Assembly (NCBI GenBank): GCA_001986395.2
Contig: MQVO02000304.1
Coordinates: 1 to 10,890 of the forward strand
Source of the DNA: Irpex lacteus
Taxonomy: Eukaryota > Basidiomycota > Agaricomycetes > Polyporales > Irpicaceae
Direction of reading: 5' to 3'
Length of the DNA stretch: 10,890 nt
Positions 6,140 through 10,890 of the stretch are shown one piece after another (positions within the stretch are counted from its first letter, which is position 1; each line of letters begins with the position of its first letter). A program made the position numbers and the translations under genes. The notes under the pieces were generated by a model. The model saw nothing but the letters and a program-made list of their open reading frames with translations. It did not search any database and was not told the DNA's origin.

Positions 6140-6171
6140 TGACATACTCTACCTTTAAGCTAAAATTCTGG
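6140..6171 (-). pseudogene. 5' half of an unassigned tRNA
   Basis: On the minus strand, AGAATTT could be the acceptor strand, followed by TA and a typical D arm (GCTTAAAGGTAGAGT). The sequence then meets palindrome B2 and no anticodon arm, T arm or closing acceptor strand follows. The amino acid cannot be assigned. It starts 2 nt after the end of the Lys-like tRNA, as expected in a tight tRNA cluster. Confidence 0.4.
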
Positions 6172-6173
6172 AT

Positions 6174-6238
6174 AGCAAAAATATGATTTGAACATATATT
6201 AAAAGACATGCGTGTTACACCTATTACACCATCTTGCT
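6174..6238 (-). tRNA. trnK: tRNA-Lys-like (UUU), shortened; probably damaged
   Basis: Minus strand, 65 nt. Acceptor AGCAAGA pairs with TTTTGCT (7 pairs, one G-T). The D arm GTGT/ACAC is good. The T arm ATATG-TTCAAAT-CATAT is perfect. The stretch CTTTTAA looks like an anticodon loop with TTT, but between it and the T arm there is only one base, so the 3' side of the anticodon stem and the variable loop are missing. CATGT could pair with ATATG, but that strand is already the T stem. The likeliest reading is a tRNA-Lys with a roughly 10-nt deletion; a bizarre but functional tRNA is less likely. Confidence 0.5.
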
Positions 6239-6468
6239 TTAATTTATCTATCTTTTATATATTTTTTATATAAAACTATCTGGCTATAACTTATATTATT
6301 ATTAGACAATAGATATATTTATCCTTAGTTGAGCCAATACTGTTTAGAGATTGGCCGTTAGAATAAAAGCTTGTATAGATAACGGGAGTTAAAAAATATA
6401 ACTTCTAAAATTATCATTATTATTATATAACCCCTTTTTATTTTAATAAAATAAATAAGGATAAAAGA
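6239..6468. other. Spacer between opposed tRNA groups
   Basis: No gene is supportable. Two neighbouring hairpins are visible, GCCAAT/ATTGGC (6333-6355) and CCGTTA/TAACGG (about 6355-6383), separated from trnH by an A/T-rich stretch. It is where minus-strand and plus-strand tRNA transcription would diverge, so a promoter could lie here, but I cannot point to one. Confidence 0.4.
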
Positions 6469-6541
6469 GGTAGAATTAGTTCAATTGGTAGAATGACGTT
6501 TTGTGGCAACGATGAAAAGAGTTCGAATCTCTTATTCTGCC
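6469..6541 (+). tRNA. trnH: tRNA-His (GUG)
   Basis: A 73-nt form including the extra 5' G (6469) opposite discriminator C (6541), the hallmark of tRNA-His. Acceptor GTAGAAT pairs with ATTCTGC (one T-G pair). D stem GTTC/GAAT, anticodon stem ACGTT/AACGA with an outer A-A mismatch, loop TTGTGGC with anticodon GTG at 6503-6505, perfect T stem AAGAG/CTCTT with loop TTCGAAT. A half palindrome A follows at 6597. Confidence 0.92.
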
Positions 6542-6596
6542 CGCCCTTAAAATCCAAATTGGATAAAGAAAGAAGATAATTAATTTTATACATTAT

Positions 6597-6619
6597 CCCA
6601 AAAAAACTAGTTAGAATTA
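6597..6619. repeat. Palindromic element A6 (left half only)
   Basis: CCCAAAAAAACTAGTTAGAA matches the left arm of family A, and the right arm is absent. It lies between trnH and trnV in a 260-nt AT-rich spacer with no other supportable feature. Confidence 0.7.
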
Positions 6620-6801
6620 AAAATAAAGATAAAAGAATACATAAAATAAAATAATATGGGGAGGGATACTCAAATAAAATAAAAAAGTGTAAAGTACTAT
6701 TTATTATCTGAATACAGAATATCTTTATATATATCTTATATATTATATCTTTAATAAAAAATAGCAAATTAAAATTTATTCGTTCTAAAAAAAAAGGCAT
6801 A

Positions 6802-6871
6802 AGCGATTTAGCTGAGGGGATTAGCGTGATTTTTACACAATCAAGACAGAGGTTCGATTCCTCTAATTGCT
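6802..6871 (+). tRNA. trnV: tRNA-Val (UAC)
   Basis: A 70-nt cloverleaf: acceptor AGCGATT with AATTGCT (one G-T pair), short D stem GCT/AGC, perfect anticodon stem TGATT/AATCA with loop TTTACAC, anticodon TAC at 6834-6836, perfect T stem AGAGG/CCTCT with loop TTCGATT. Discriminator A at 6872. It lies on the same strand as trnH. Confidence 0.92.
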
Positions 6872-6890
6872 ATTAATTCAGCCTCTCCAG

Positions 6891-7020
6891 ATAATAAAGG
6901 ATAGAGGATCCTGGTTATTCCAGTAAAAAAACTTTAGTGATTATTGTATTTGACAACCTTACACTATATGTTAAAGGGTCTATACGGGTATCCGCAACCT
7001 CAGCCTCTATCCTTTATTAT
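6891..7020. repeat. 17-bp perfect inverted repeat with 96-nt loop
   Basis: ATAATAAAGGATAGAGG (6891-6907) is the exact reverse complement of 7004-7020. The enclosed 96 nt contain a small hairpin CTGG-TTATT-CCAG and the GC-rich piece TATACGGGTATCCGC. Transcribed, it would fold into a long stem with a structured loop. It sits 20 nt after trnV and ends about 70 nt before the minus-strand ORF stop. It could be a small mobile element, an RNA, or a replication-related structure. Confidence 0.65.
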
Positions 7021-7090
7021 TTACTTTTTCTTTATTTCTCTTTAAAATTAAATTATTATTTCACCAAAAAATATTAATAAATATTAAATT

Positions 7091-7447
7091 TCATTTATTT
7101 TCAACTACCATAGTAGATACATATAAAATCATTAAAGCAATAGGTAAATATAATATACAAATGTGTAAAATATGATTAGCATCTAATAAACTCATAACTG
7201 TATCTAAATCAGCCCCAGGTTCAATTGAAAAAGCGGCCGGTCCATCTCCACTATCAGGTTTGGATGTGGGAGGTGAAGTAGGAGTTGTTGGAGGTGTAGC
7301 CGATTTTACTGCAGAAGCCGCGACAGCATTATCAATTTTCTTTTGAGAAAGACTACCGATAGCATTAGCAACAGTTACTGTACTACCACCAATTACAGCT
7401 CCTGCGGACATAACACCTATCTTTGCAGTAGGAGAAAGTCCATCCAA
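7091..7447 (-). CDS. Unidentified membrane-protein ORF with Pro/Thr-rich linker
   Basis: A frame of 118 codons on the minus strand. It has no ATG at the start: the first possible initiator is TTG (7445-7447), and just upstream the frame is closed by a TAG in palindrome A7. The protein begins with a Gly/Ala-rich segment (AKIGVMSAGAVIGG), has a low-complexity Pro/Thr/Ser linker (about residues 50-68), and ends with one hydrophobic segment, HILHICILYLPIALMILYV (about 92-110). Its base composition is richer in GC than its surroundings. It resembles, from memory only, hypothetical membrane proteins repeatedly annotated in basidiomycete mitochondrial genomes and plasmids, of which it would be a fragment lacking the amino part. 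Function unknown. Confidence 0.6.
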   Translation of the reverse strand: MDGLSPTAKIGVMSAGAVIGGSTVTVANAIGSLSQKKIDNAVAASAVKSATPPTTPTSPPTSKPDSGDGPAAFSIEPGADLDTVMSLLDANHILHICILYLPIALMILYVSTMVVENK

Positions 7448-7470
7448 AAAAAACTAGTTATAATTAATTA
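7444..7470. repeat. Palindromic element A7 (left half only)
   Basis: CCAAAAAAAACTAGTTATAA matches the left arm of family A, followed by ATTAATTA and a small palindrome TCCCGGGA (7471-7478). The right arm is absent. It forms the exact upstream border of the minus-strand ORF at 7091-7447 and supplies the stop just before it. Confidence 0.7.
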
Positions 7471-8125
7471 TCCCGGGATTATAAAATAATAAAATAATTA
7501 TGAGAACAGTGACCTGTGCGAATGTAATAAATATAAATAATTATTTTATTATAATATTTTAATTTAAATTAATAATATGCTACGCTCCTTCTTAATTCTT
7601 TAACTTTACTCATTATTATTTATTGCTAAAGTTCAAAGATATTTATCACATTTTTATTCTTTTATTTTGCATATAAAATAGTTTTGTTAGAGTTCAAATG
7701 AGTAAATGTAATAAATAAAGATAATAATAAATAAGAAAATAAAATATAATCACACATTTATATTATTTTAATTAGGGAGTTCTAATTAAAATTTAATTTA
7801 ATTAAATTTTAATAACCCGCTCAATTATAAATACAAAGATTCCATATTGTAAGCACTAATTTTATATTTATTTTTAATGAGTTAACTACCGTTCAGTATA
7901 CTTTATTATCCTATTTTGTAAACACTCATTTATCCTACCCCTCATCATTATCCATTAAAATGTGTAATGCTGCTCCCCTTCCTAAATAAATAATAAAAAG
8001 GTGGGGACCCTCTCTTTTTTATTTATTCAGTTTCTAATCGTCTATCGACTCAACGGGTACCTTTGGCACCCTATCGTAAGATTTGTTTAAGTAAATTAAT
8101 AGTTCTACCCCCACCACTACGTTCC
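7471..8125. other. Non-coding AT-rich spacer
   Basis: No gene is supportable. It contains several A/T palindromes (for example AATTTAATTTAATTAAATTT around 7790-7812), an imperfect hairpin AAATAAATAATAAAAAGG with CCTCTCTTTTTTATTTATT near 7985-8030, and a small stem GGGT-ACC/GGC-ACCC around 8058-8073. Confidence 0.5.
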
Positions 8126-8173
8126 TCCCCCGTCTCCTTTTTTTAATTTTTTAATTAAAAAAGGGCACGGGGA
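8126..8173. repeat. Hairpin with CCCCGT/ACGGGG base
   Basis: CCCCGTCTCC plus a T-run and AATT pairs with AATT, an A-run and GGGCACGGGG, giving a stem of about 18 bp with minor bulges. It has the plan of family A and B elements (G/C ends, A/T core) but a different sequence, so it may be a third palindrome type. Confidence 0.55.
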
Positions 8174-8199
8174 ATATTGTTTATAAGCATAGATCAATC

Positions 8200-8260
8200 G
8201 TGTCCTCCTCCACACTTACCTTTACTTTTTGATAGGTTCTAGTGAGCAAGTGGAGGACAC
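8200..8260. repeat. Hairpin with GTGTCCTCC/GGAGGACAC base
   Basis: GTGTCCTCC (8200-8208) is the reverse complement of GGAGGACAC (8252-8260), enclosing about 43 nt. The 5' side also has an inverted, diverged counterpart at 9495-9528. Element A8 follows immediately. Confidence 0.6.
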
Positions 8261-8261
8261 T

Positions 8262-8309
8262 CCCCCAAAAAACTAGTTAGAATTAATTCTAATTCCTAGT
8301 TTTTTGGGG
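8262..8309. repeat. Palindromic element A8 (complete)
   Basis: The clearest copy: CCCCAAAAAACTAG and CTAGTTTTTTGGGG, with interior TTAGAATTAATTCTAATTC that contains a second palindrome, AGAATTAATTCT. This gives a double-hairpin (cruciform) plan. Confidence 0.9.
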
Positions 8310-8758
8310 ATTCTTTTTAATTAATTAATGAGTTTCTATATTTACCAATCTTTTTATTTAGTATCATACCCCTCATTCCCTTCGCTCTACTCAGTGAATG
8401 CTCACCTATTCTTTTTATTAATAATTATTTCTTTTCTAAGCATCCACTTTGTGGATGGGTAGTTTATTCCCTTAGGACCCCGTGTCCTCTAGTACTAATC
8501 TTAACTCTTTGGAACCCCCACTGCGAAGTTAATTGTTTCTATTTTCTCTTTTACCTATTTCTGAAGAAGTTTGTATACCAATTTCTTTAATTGTTTTTTT
8601 TTATTATTCTTTTTATTAAATTAATGTATTTTTATTTAGGAATAAGAGGATTATGTATTATAATCTTTTTTATTTTAGTCAGTTATCTCAGCATCTCGAT
8701 AACTGATAGCTTACTTTAGATCTACTTCGTTACAGGATTAATAGTTAAACATTAATAA
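8310..8758. other. Spacer, possible rRNA-like scrap
   Basis: No gene is supportable. The only recognisable point is on the minus strand around 8480-8500, TTAGTACTAGAGGACA, which is close to the sarcin-ricin loop of LSU rRNA (AGTACGAGAGGACC), but with the key G replaced by T. Confidence 0.35.
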
Positions 8759-8872
8759 AAAAAAGATGATGAATATGTGCATTCTACTAAAAATATATCT
8801 GTTGCTATAGCTGGAGCTATGAATAGTTACAGTAATCTTTACATGTCCAAAATTAAATTGTTCATTTCCTAG
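8759..8872 (+). pseudogene. dpo: Second family-B DNA polymerase scrap (dpo)
   Basis: An open stretch of about 37 codons without an ATG at its start, closed by TAG (8870-8872). It contains KNISVAIAGAMNSYSNLYMS, which matches the pre-motif-C region of plasmid-type family-B polymerases and aligns with VSIPIAAATLSYARIHMAK from the dpo remnant at 5344-5757 (shared S, I-A, A, S-Y, M and K positions). It is not the same sequence, so it is an independent or older copy, on the opposite strand. Too short to be functional. Confidence 0.6.
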
Positions 8873-9225
8873 AGATAGAATTTTTATTTTTTTTTTATTT
8901 CTTCTGAGTTAAACAAAAGAATCACAATCTAATTAAATTATAATAAAATAAATAAGTTACACTCCCCCCCTCTTATCAAATAGTTTTACTACAGAATACT
9001 CATTATATTATATAATTGTATTAGACTTTCTTTATTCAATGAAATTAAATTTAATTTAAGTTACTTAGTTAGCTTCTAAATTAAAGAAATAGTTATATTA
9101 TTTAGCTAACTCTTTCTTTACATTACCCCAAAAACTAGTTAGAATTATTATAATTCCTAGTTTTTTGGGGGAGTAGCTAAAGATTGATAATTATAAATTA
9201 TAACTACATCGGATGAATTTTTTAA
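8873..9225. other. AT-rich spacer with palindrome A9
   Basis: No gene is supportable. It contains palindrome A9 (9126-9170) and one end of the 18-bp repeat (9223-9240). Confidence 0.5.
9126..9170. repeat. Palindromic element A9 (complete)
   Basis: Arms CCCCAAAAACTAG and CTAGTTTTTTGGGG, interior TTAGAATTATTATAATTC, again palindromic inside. Confidence 0.9.
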
Positions 9226-9240
9226 ATCAAGTGGGGCCCA
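9223..9240. repeat. 18-bp repeat, copy 2
   Basis: Identical to 820-837. Here its bases run into the amino end of the LAGLIDADG scrap at 9226-9429, which marks a junction. Confidence 0.85.
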
Positions 9241-9429
9241 ATAAAATTAACAGAAAGTCAGTTACCACTTTTAATAGAAATAAAAAAGTATTTAGTAAGT
9301 AATTTAGGTTTTGATTACTATTCAGTACAAAAATTAGAATTTTCTTCAGTTATAGCTATAGGTAAAGGTAAAGCAGTTAATAATTGTAAACCTTTAGCAA
9401 CATTAACAATTATAAATATACATGTTTAA
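9226..9429 (+). pseudogene. LAGLIDADG homing-endonuclease scrap (carboxy-side domain part)
   Basis: A frame without an initiator, closed by TAA (9427-9429). From about 9247 it reads LTESQLPLLIEIKKYLVSNL, GFDYYSVQKLEFSSVIAIGK and KPLATLTIINIHV. This resembles the part of LAGLIDADG-type intron proteins that follows the first motif (LLxEIKxYL, GFDxYSxxKL, KPxxxLxIxNI). The LAGLIDADG helices themselves are not present, so it cannot be an active nuclease. The first 15 bases of the frame are the 18-bp repeat, so the fragment was joined to foreign sequence at about 9240. Confidence 0.6.
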
Positions 9430-9494
9430 ATAATTATTTTATACCCTTTTTTGTGGACATAGAGAGTGTCCTCTTGGTTCACATTGTACTCTCC

Positions 9495-9528
9495 AAAAGT
9501 AAAGGTCAGTATCAGGACACACGATTGA
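9495..9528 (-). repeat. Inverted, diverged copy of the 8194-8230 segment
   Basis: On the minus strand TCAATCGTGTGTCCT and ACCTTTACTTTT follow each other as TCAATCGTGTCCT and ACCTTTACTTTT do on the plus strand at 8194-8230, with differing bases between. Confidence 0.5.
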
Positions 9529-9574
9529 ATCTTAGTTTCCCAAAAGAAATTAATTAAATTTTAATAAATAACTA

Positions 9575-9700
9575 TTTTTAGTTAAATTACAGGGGTCTTA
9601 CTATCTACTTTTTTATATTTAATCATAAGTTTAATGGCCAATTTATTTTGCTACCTTAGGATCCTCATTAAACTCGATGATATGCTGGAACACCCTAAAG
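9575..9700 (-). pseudogene. rnl: Large-subunit rRNA (rnl) scrap
   Basis: On the minus strand TCCTAAGGTAGCAAAAT (9661-9645) is the very conserved LSU rRNA segment next to helix 69, followed by a degenerate TTGGCC-TTAAA match. About 30-40 nt on, AGTAAGACCCCTGTAA (around 9604-9588) matches the AAGACCCC-GT block that opens the central loop of domain V, followed by a TTTAACTAAAAATAG-like stretch. In intact rRNA these two blocks are over 100 nt further apart, so a piece is deleted. The flanks are not recognisable as rRNA. This is a fragment left by duplication or recombination, not a gene. Confidence 0.6.
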
Positions 9701-9764
9701 CTTTAAGTACTCATTTTATTTTACCAAAAAAATAAAGTAGTGACAATCTTAAAGATGTTACAAT

Positions 9765-9800
9765 GGGCAATCAGCAGGGAATATTAATATGCCCTGAAAT
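9765..9800 (+). other. Group I intron core remnant (P4-P5 region)
   Basis: GGGCAATCAGCAGGG (9765-9779) matches the P-Q core segment of group I introns (AATCNGCAG type), and CAGGG pairs with CCCTG at 9792-9796 as P5. I cannot find the matching R and S (P7) segments next to it or after the ORF, so the intron seems incomplete. The LAGLIDADG ORF starting at 9927 fits the usual position in such an intron. Confidence 0.45.
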
Positions 9801-9861
9801 TAATAATATTTAATTGTAAATCATTAGAAAGAAAAGTGGTTAAAACGCTGTTTAACCTCAA

Positions 9862-9881
9862 GTGATAGGAGCGCCTATCAC
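9862..9881. repeat. Perfect GC-containing hairpin
   Basis: GTGATAGG and CCTATCAC form an 8-bp stem with a 4-nt AGCG loop; outer AAGTGAT and ATCACTT can pair instead. The piece GATAGGCG in element A1 (136-143) is similar. Probably part of intron RNA structure upstream of the ORF. Confidence 0.7.
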
Positions 9882-9926
9882 GATCACTTCTTGCTGTTGT
9901 GAATATGCTGTGAATTTATTAAAAAT

Positions 9927-10415
9927 ATGAAACATAATGTAAATATTATAAAAAAAGATATTCAAAATACAAATTACCTTTATTTTTTAGGTGGTTTTGC
10001 AGAAGGAGAAGGTTCAAATTCTGTATCTATTTCTATAGGTAAAGACTTTAAATATGGAGTAAACATTCAACCAGTATTTAATGTTAGTCAACATAAAAAT
10101 GGTTTAGAATTATTATATTCATTTAAAGAATTATTTAATTGTGGATCTGTAGTAGAAAAATCTGGATCTCCAGACATATTTGTGTACACTTTGAAAGGTT
10201 ATAAACAAATAATTAAACATGTAATTCCCTTTTTAGATACTTATGTTCAACCATTTAGTTGTAAAAAAGAAGAATATTCAGTGTTTAAACAAATTGTAAT
10301 ACAATCTTCACAAGGTGGACAGAAAGAAAAAGATTCACTAATAGAAATGGTTCAGCTTGCTTATACCCTTCAAGGTAAAGGTAAAATAGAAAAAGAGATA
10401 TTTTTGAAATTTTAA
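9927..10415 (+). CDS. Single-motif LAGLIDADG homing endonuclease
   Basis: Proteins of this family, such as I-CreI, bind as dimers to long sites and cut DNA to spread their host intron. The 162-residue length fits. The motif FLGGFAEGEG (residues 20-29) is the LAGLIDADG helix, with Glu28 as the likely metal-binding acid. Next come beta strands (about 32-57), then VSQHKNGLELLYSFKELFNCG (about 57-77), VEKSGSPDIFVYTLKGYKQI and VIPFLDTYVQPF, the normal order of the domain. Such ORFs are common in introns of mitochondrial LSU rRNA genes, and here a group I core piece lies just upstream, with an rnl scrap on the opposite strand. No frame breaks are seen. ATG at 9927 is the natural start after an AT-rich lead. 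Element A10 starts 7 nt after the stop. It may be functional, but its intron looks incomplete. Confidence 0.85.
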   Translation: MKHNVNIIKKDIQNTNYLYFLGGFAEGEGSNSVSISIGKDFKYGVNIQPVFNVSQHKNGLELLYSFKELFNCGSVVEKSGSPDIFVYTLKGYKQIIKHVIPFLDTYVQPFSCKKEEYSVFKQIVIQSSQGGQKEKDSLIEMVQLAYTLQGKGKIEKEIFLKF

Positions 10416-10421
10416 GAATCT

Positions 10422-10461
10422 CCAAAAAAACTAATTATTTATAATTCCTAGTTTTTTTGGG
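10422..10461. repeat. Palindromic element A10 (complete)
   Basis: Arms CCAAAAAAACTAA and CTAGTTTTTTTGGG, interior TTATTTATAATTC. It directly follows the LAGLIDADG ORF and may replace the 3' part of its intron. Confidence 0.88.
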
Positions 10462-10605
10462 TACTACTTAGTATGAGGTTTGTATAATAAATATAGGACA
10501 GATGCCATAAATATAATAATAATTATTATGATTATTCTGCCAGCATTACAGCGGTTTGGCCTACTATATTATTAAAAAATAATAAAATTATAACTTTTAA
10601 AAAAA
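10462..10605. other. Short spacer
   Basis: AT-rich, with a palindrome around 10508-10535 (AATAATAATTATTAT) and a GC patch GCCAGCATTACAGCGG. No gene is supportable. Confidence 0.5.
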
Positions 10606-10794
10606 ATGTTAAATCTTTTTCATAGATTCTTAGCTTATTTAGCTAATCATACTTGGTTCAATGATATTAAGTTAGCTGTAAAACAGCTAAATATTATACC
10701 ATCTTTACCCATAGTAGTTGATTACTACTACAACCATCTTTTAACTAGAATTTTAAGAGTAATAGGAGGATTAGCTACATTAGCAGTTTTATAG
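10606..10794 (+). CDS. Unidentified small ORF, probably a membrane-protein start
   Basis: Sixty-two codons from ATG (10606) to TAG (10792-10794). It contains FLAYLANHTWFNDIKLAVKQ, then PSLPIVVDYYYNHLLTRILR, and ends in a hydrophobic IGGLATLAVL. From memory it resembles the amino end of long hypothetical membrane proteins found in basidiomycete mitochondrial genomes, whose hydrophobic region would continue beyond LAVL; here a TAG cuts it. It may therefore be a truncated copy, and could pair with the tail-like ORF at 7091-7447 as two scraps of the same type of gene. Function unknown. Confidence 0.5.
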   Translation: MLNLFHRFLAYLANHTWFNDIKLAVKQLNIIPSLPIVVDYYYNHLLTRILRVIGGLATLAVL

Positions 10795-10890
10795 CAGAAA
10801 CTAGTAAACAGACATAACGTAAGTCACAGTAAACAGTACTGGAATAGTTACAGTAGTTTGGTTTACAAAATCAGTAGAGAACCTCCCCCC

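Noticed and set aside
6438..6800. Minus-strand open frame of 120 codons with hydrophobic translation
   Set aside because: It is antisense across the well-formed trnH and half element A6; the hydrophobic residues follow from AT-rich sequence.
8040..8075. Minus strand GGGTGCCAAAGGTACCC as LSU rRNA
   Set aside because: It is only a short hairpin-like match, and its order relative to the rnl scrap is wrong.
1..10890. CRISPR array, bacterial operon or riboswitch
   Set aside because: The repeats are palindromes without regular spacing, and the gene content is mitochondrial.

Overview
This window looks like fungal mitochondrial DNA, most probably from a basidiomycete (Agaricomycetes-like cox2). 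It is very AT-rich, it carries the start of cox2, compact tRNA genes on both strands, homing-endonuclease ORFs and pieces of family-B DNA polymerase of the kind found on linear mitochondrial plasmids, and most of the rest is repeat-filled spacer. Every tryptophan in the readable cox2 part is TGG, so reassignment of TGA is neither needed nor excluded. The placement rests on protein resemblance recognised by eye, not on a search.

Layout. 1-114: tail of an open frame closed by a palindrome. 287-448: trnM(CAU) and trnE(UUC), plus strand. 449-1366: spacer with tandem repeats and palindromes. 1367-2326: a cox2-derived ORF, normal for about 155 residues, then replaced by an unrelated Ser/Asn-rich tail that lacks the CuA domain. 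2644-2802: a nad5 scrap with an in-frame stop. 3206-3991: a scrap resembling a group II reverse transcriptase, then, in the same frame, a chimeric homing-endonuclease remnant. 4064-4696, minus strand: a frameshifted, unidentified reading frame ending in a NUMOD-like module. 5344-5757, minus strand: a broken family-B DNA polymerase gene (dpo). 5901-6871: a tRNA cluster with trnA(UGC) on minus, trnH(GUG) and trnV(UAC) on plus, plus three damaged tRNAs on minus (Phe, Lys-like, and an unassigned 5' half). 6891-7020: a long inverted repeat. 7091-7447, minus strand: an unidentified membrane-protein ORF. 8126-8173, 8200-8260 and 8262-8309: strong hairpins. 8759-8872: a second dpo scrap. 9226-9429: a LAGLIDADG scrap. 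9575-9700, minus strand: an rnl (LSU rRNA) scrap. 9765-10415: part of a group I intron core followed by an intact single-motif LAGLIDADG ORF. 10606-10794: another unidentified ORF.

The main theme is genome erosion and rearrangement around mobile DNA. One palindromic element family, with arms of the type CCCCAAAAAACTAG and CTAGTTTTTTGGGG, occurs at ten places (six complete, four half copies). Its copies repeatedly sit exactly at the edge of a gene, ORF or tRNA, where they supply a stop codon or replace a missing end. A second palindrome (CC-T7-ATAT-A7-GG) occurs twice, once cutting a tRNA. The likely working genes are the five intact tRNAs, perhaps the LAGLIDADG ORF at 9927 and perhaps cox2 if its missing half is supplied elsewhere. 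Most of the rest looks like debris from introns, plasmids and duplicated gene pieces.
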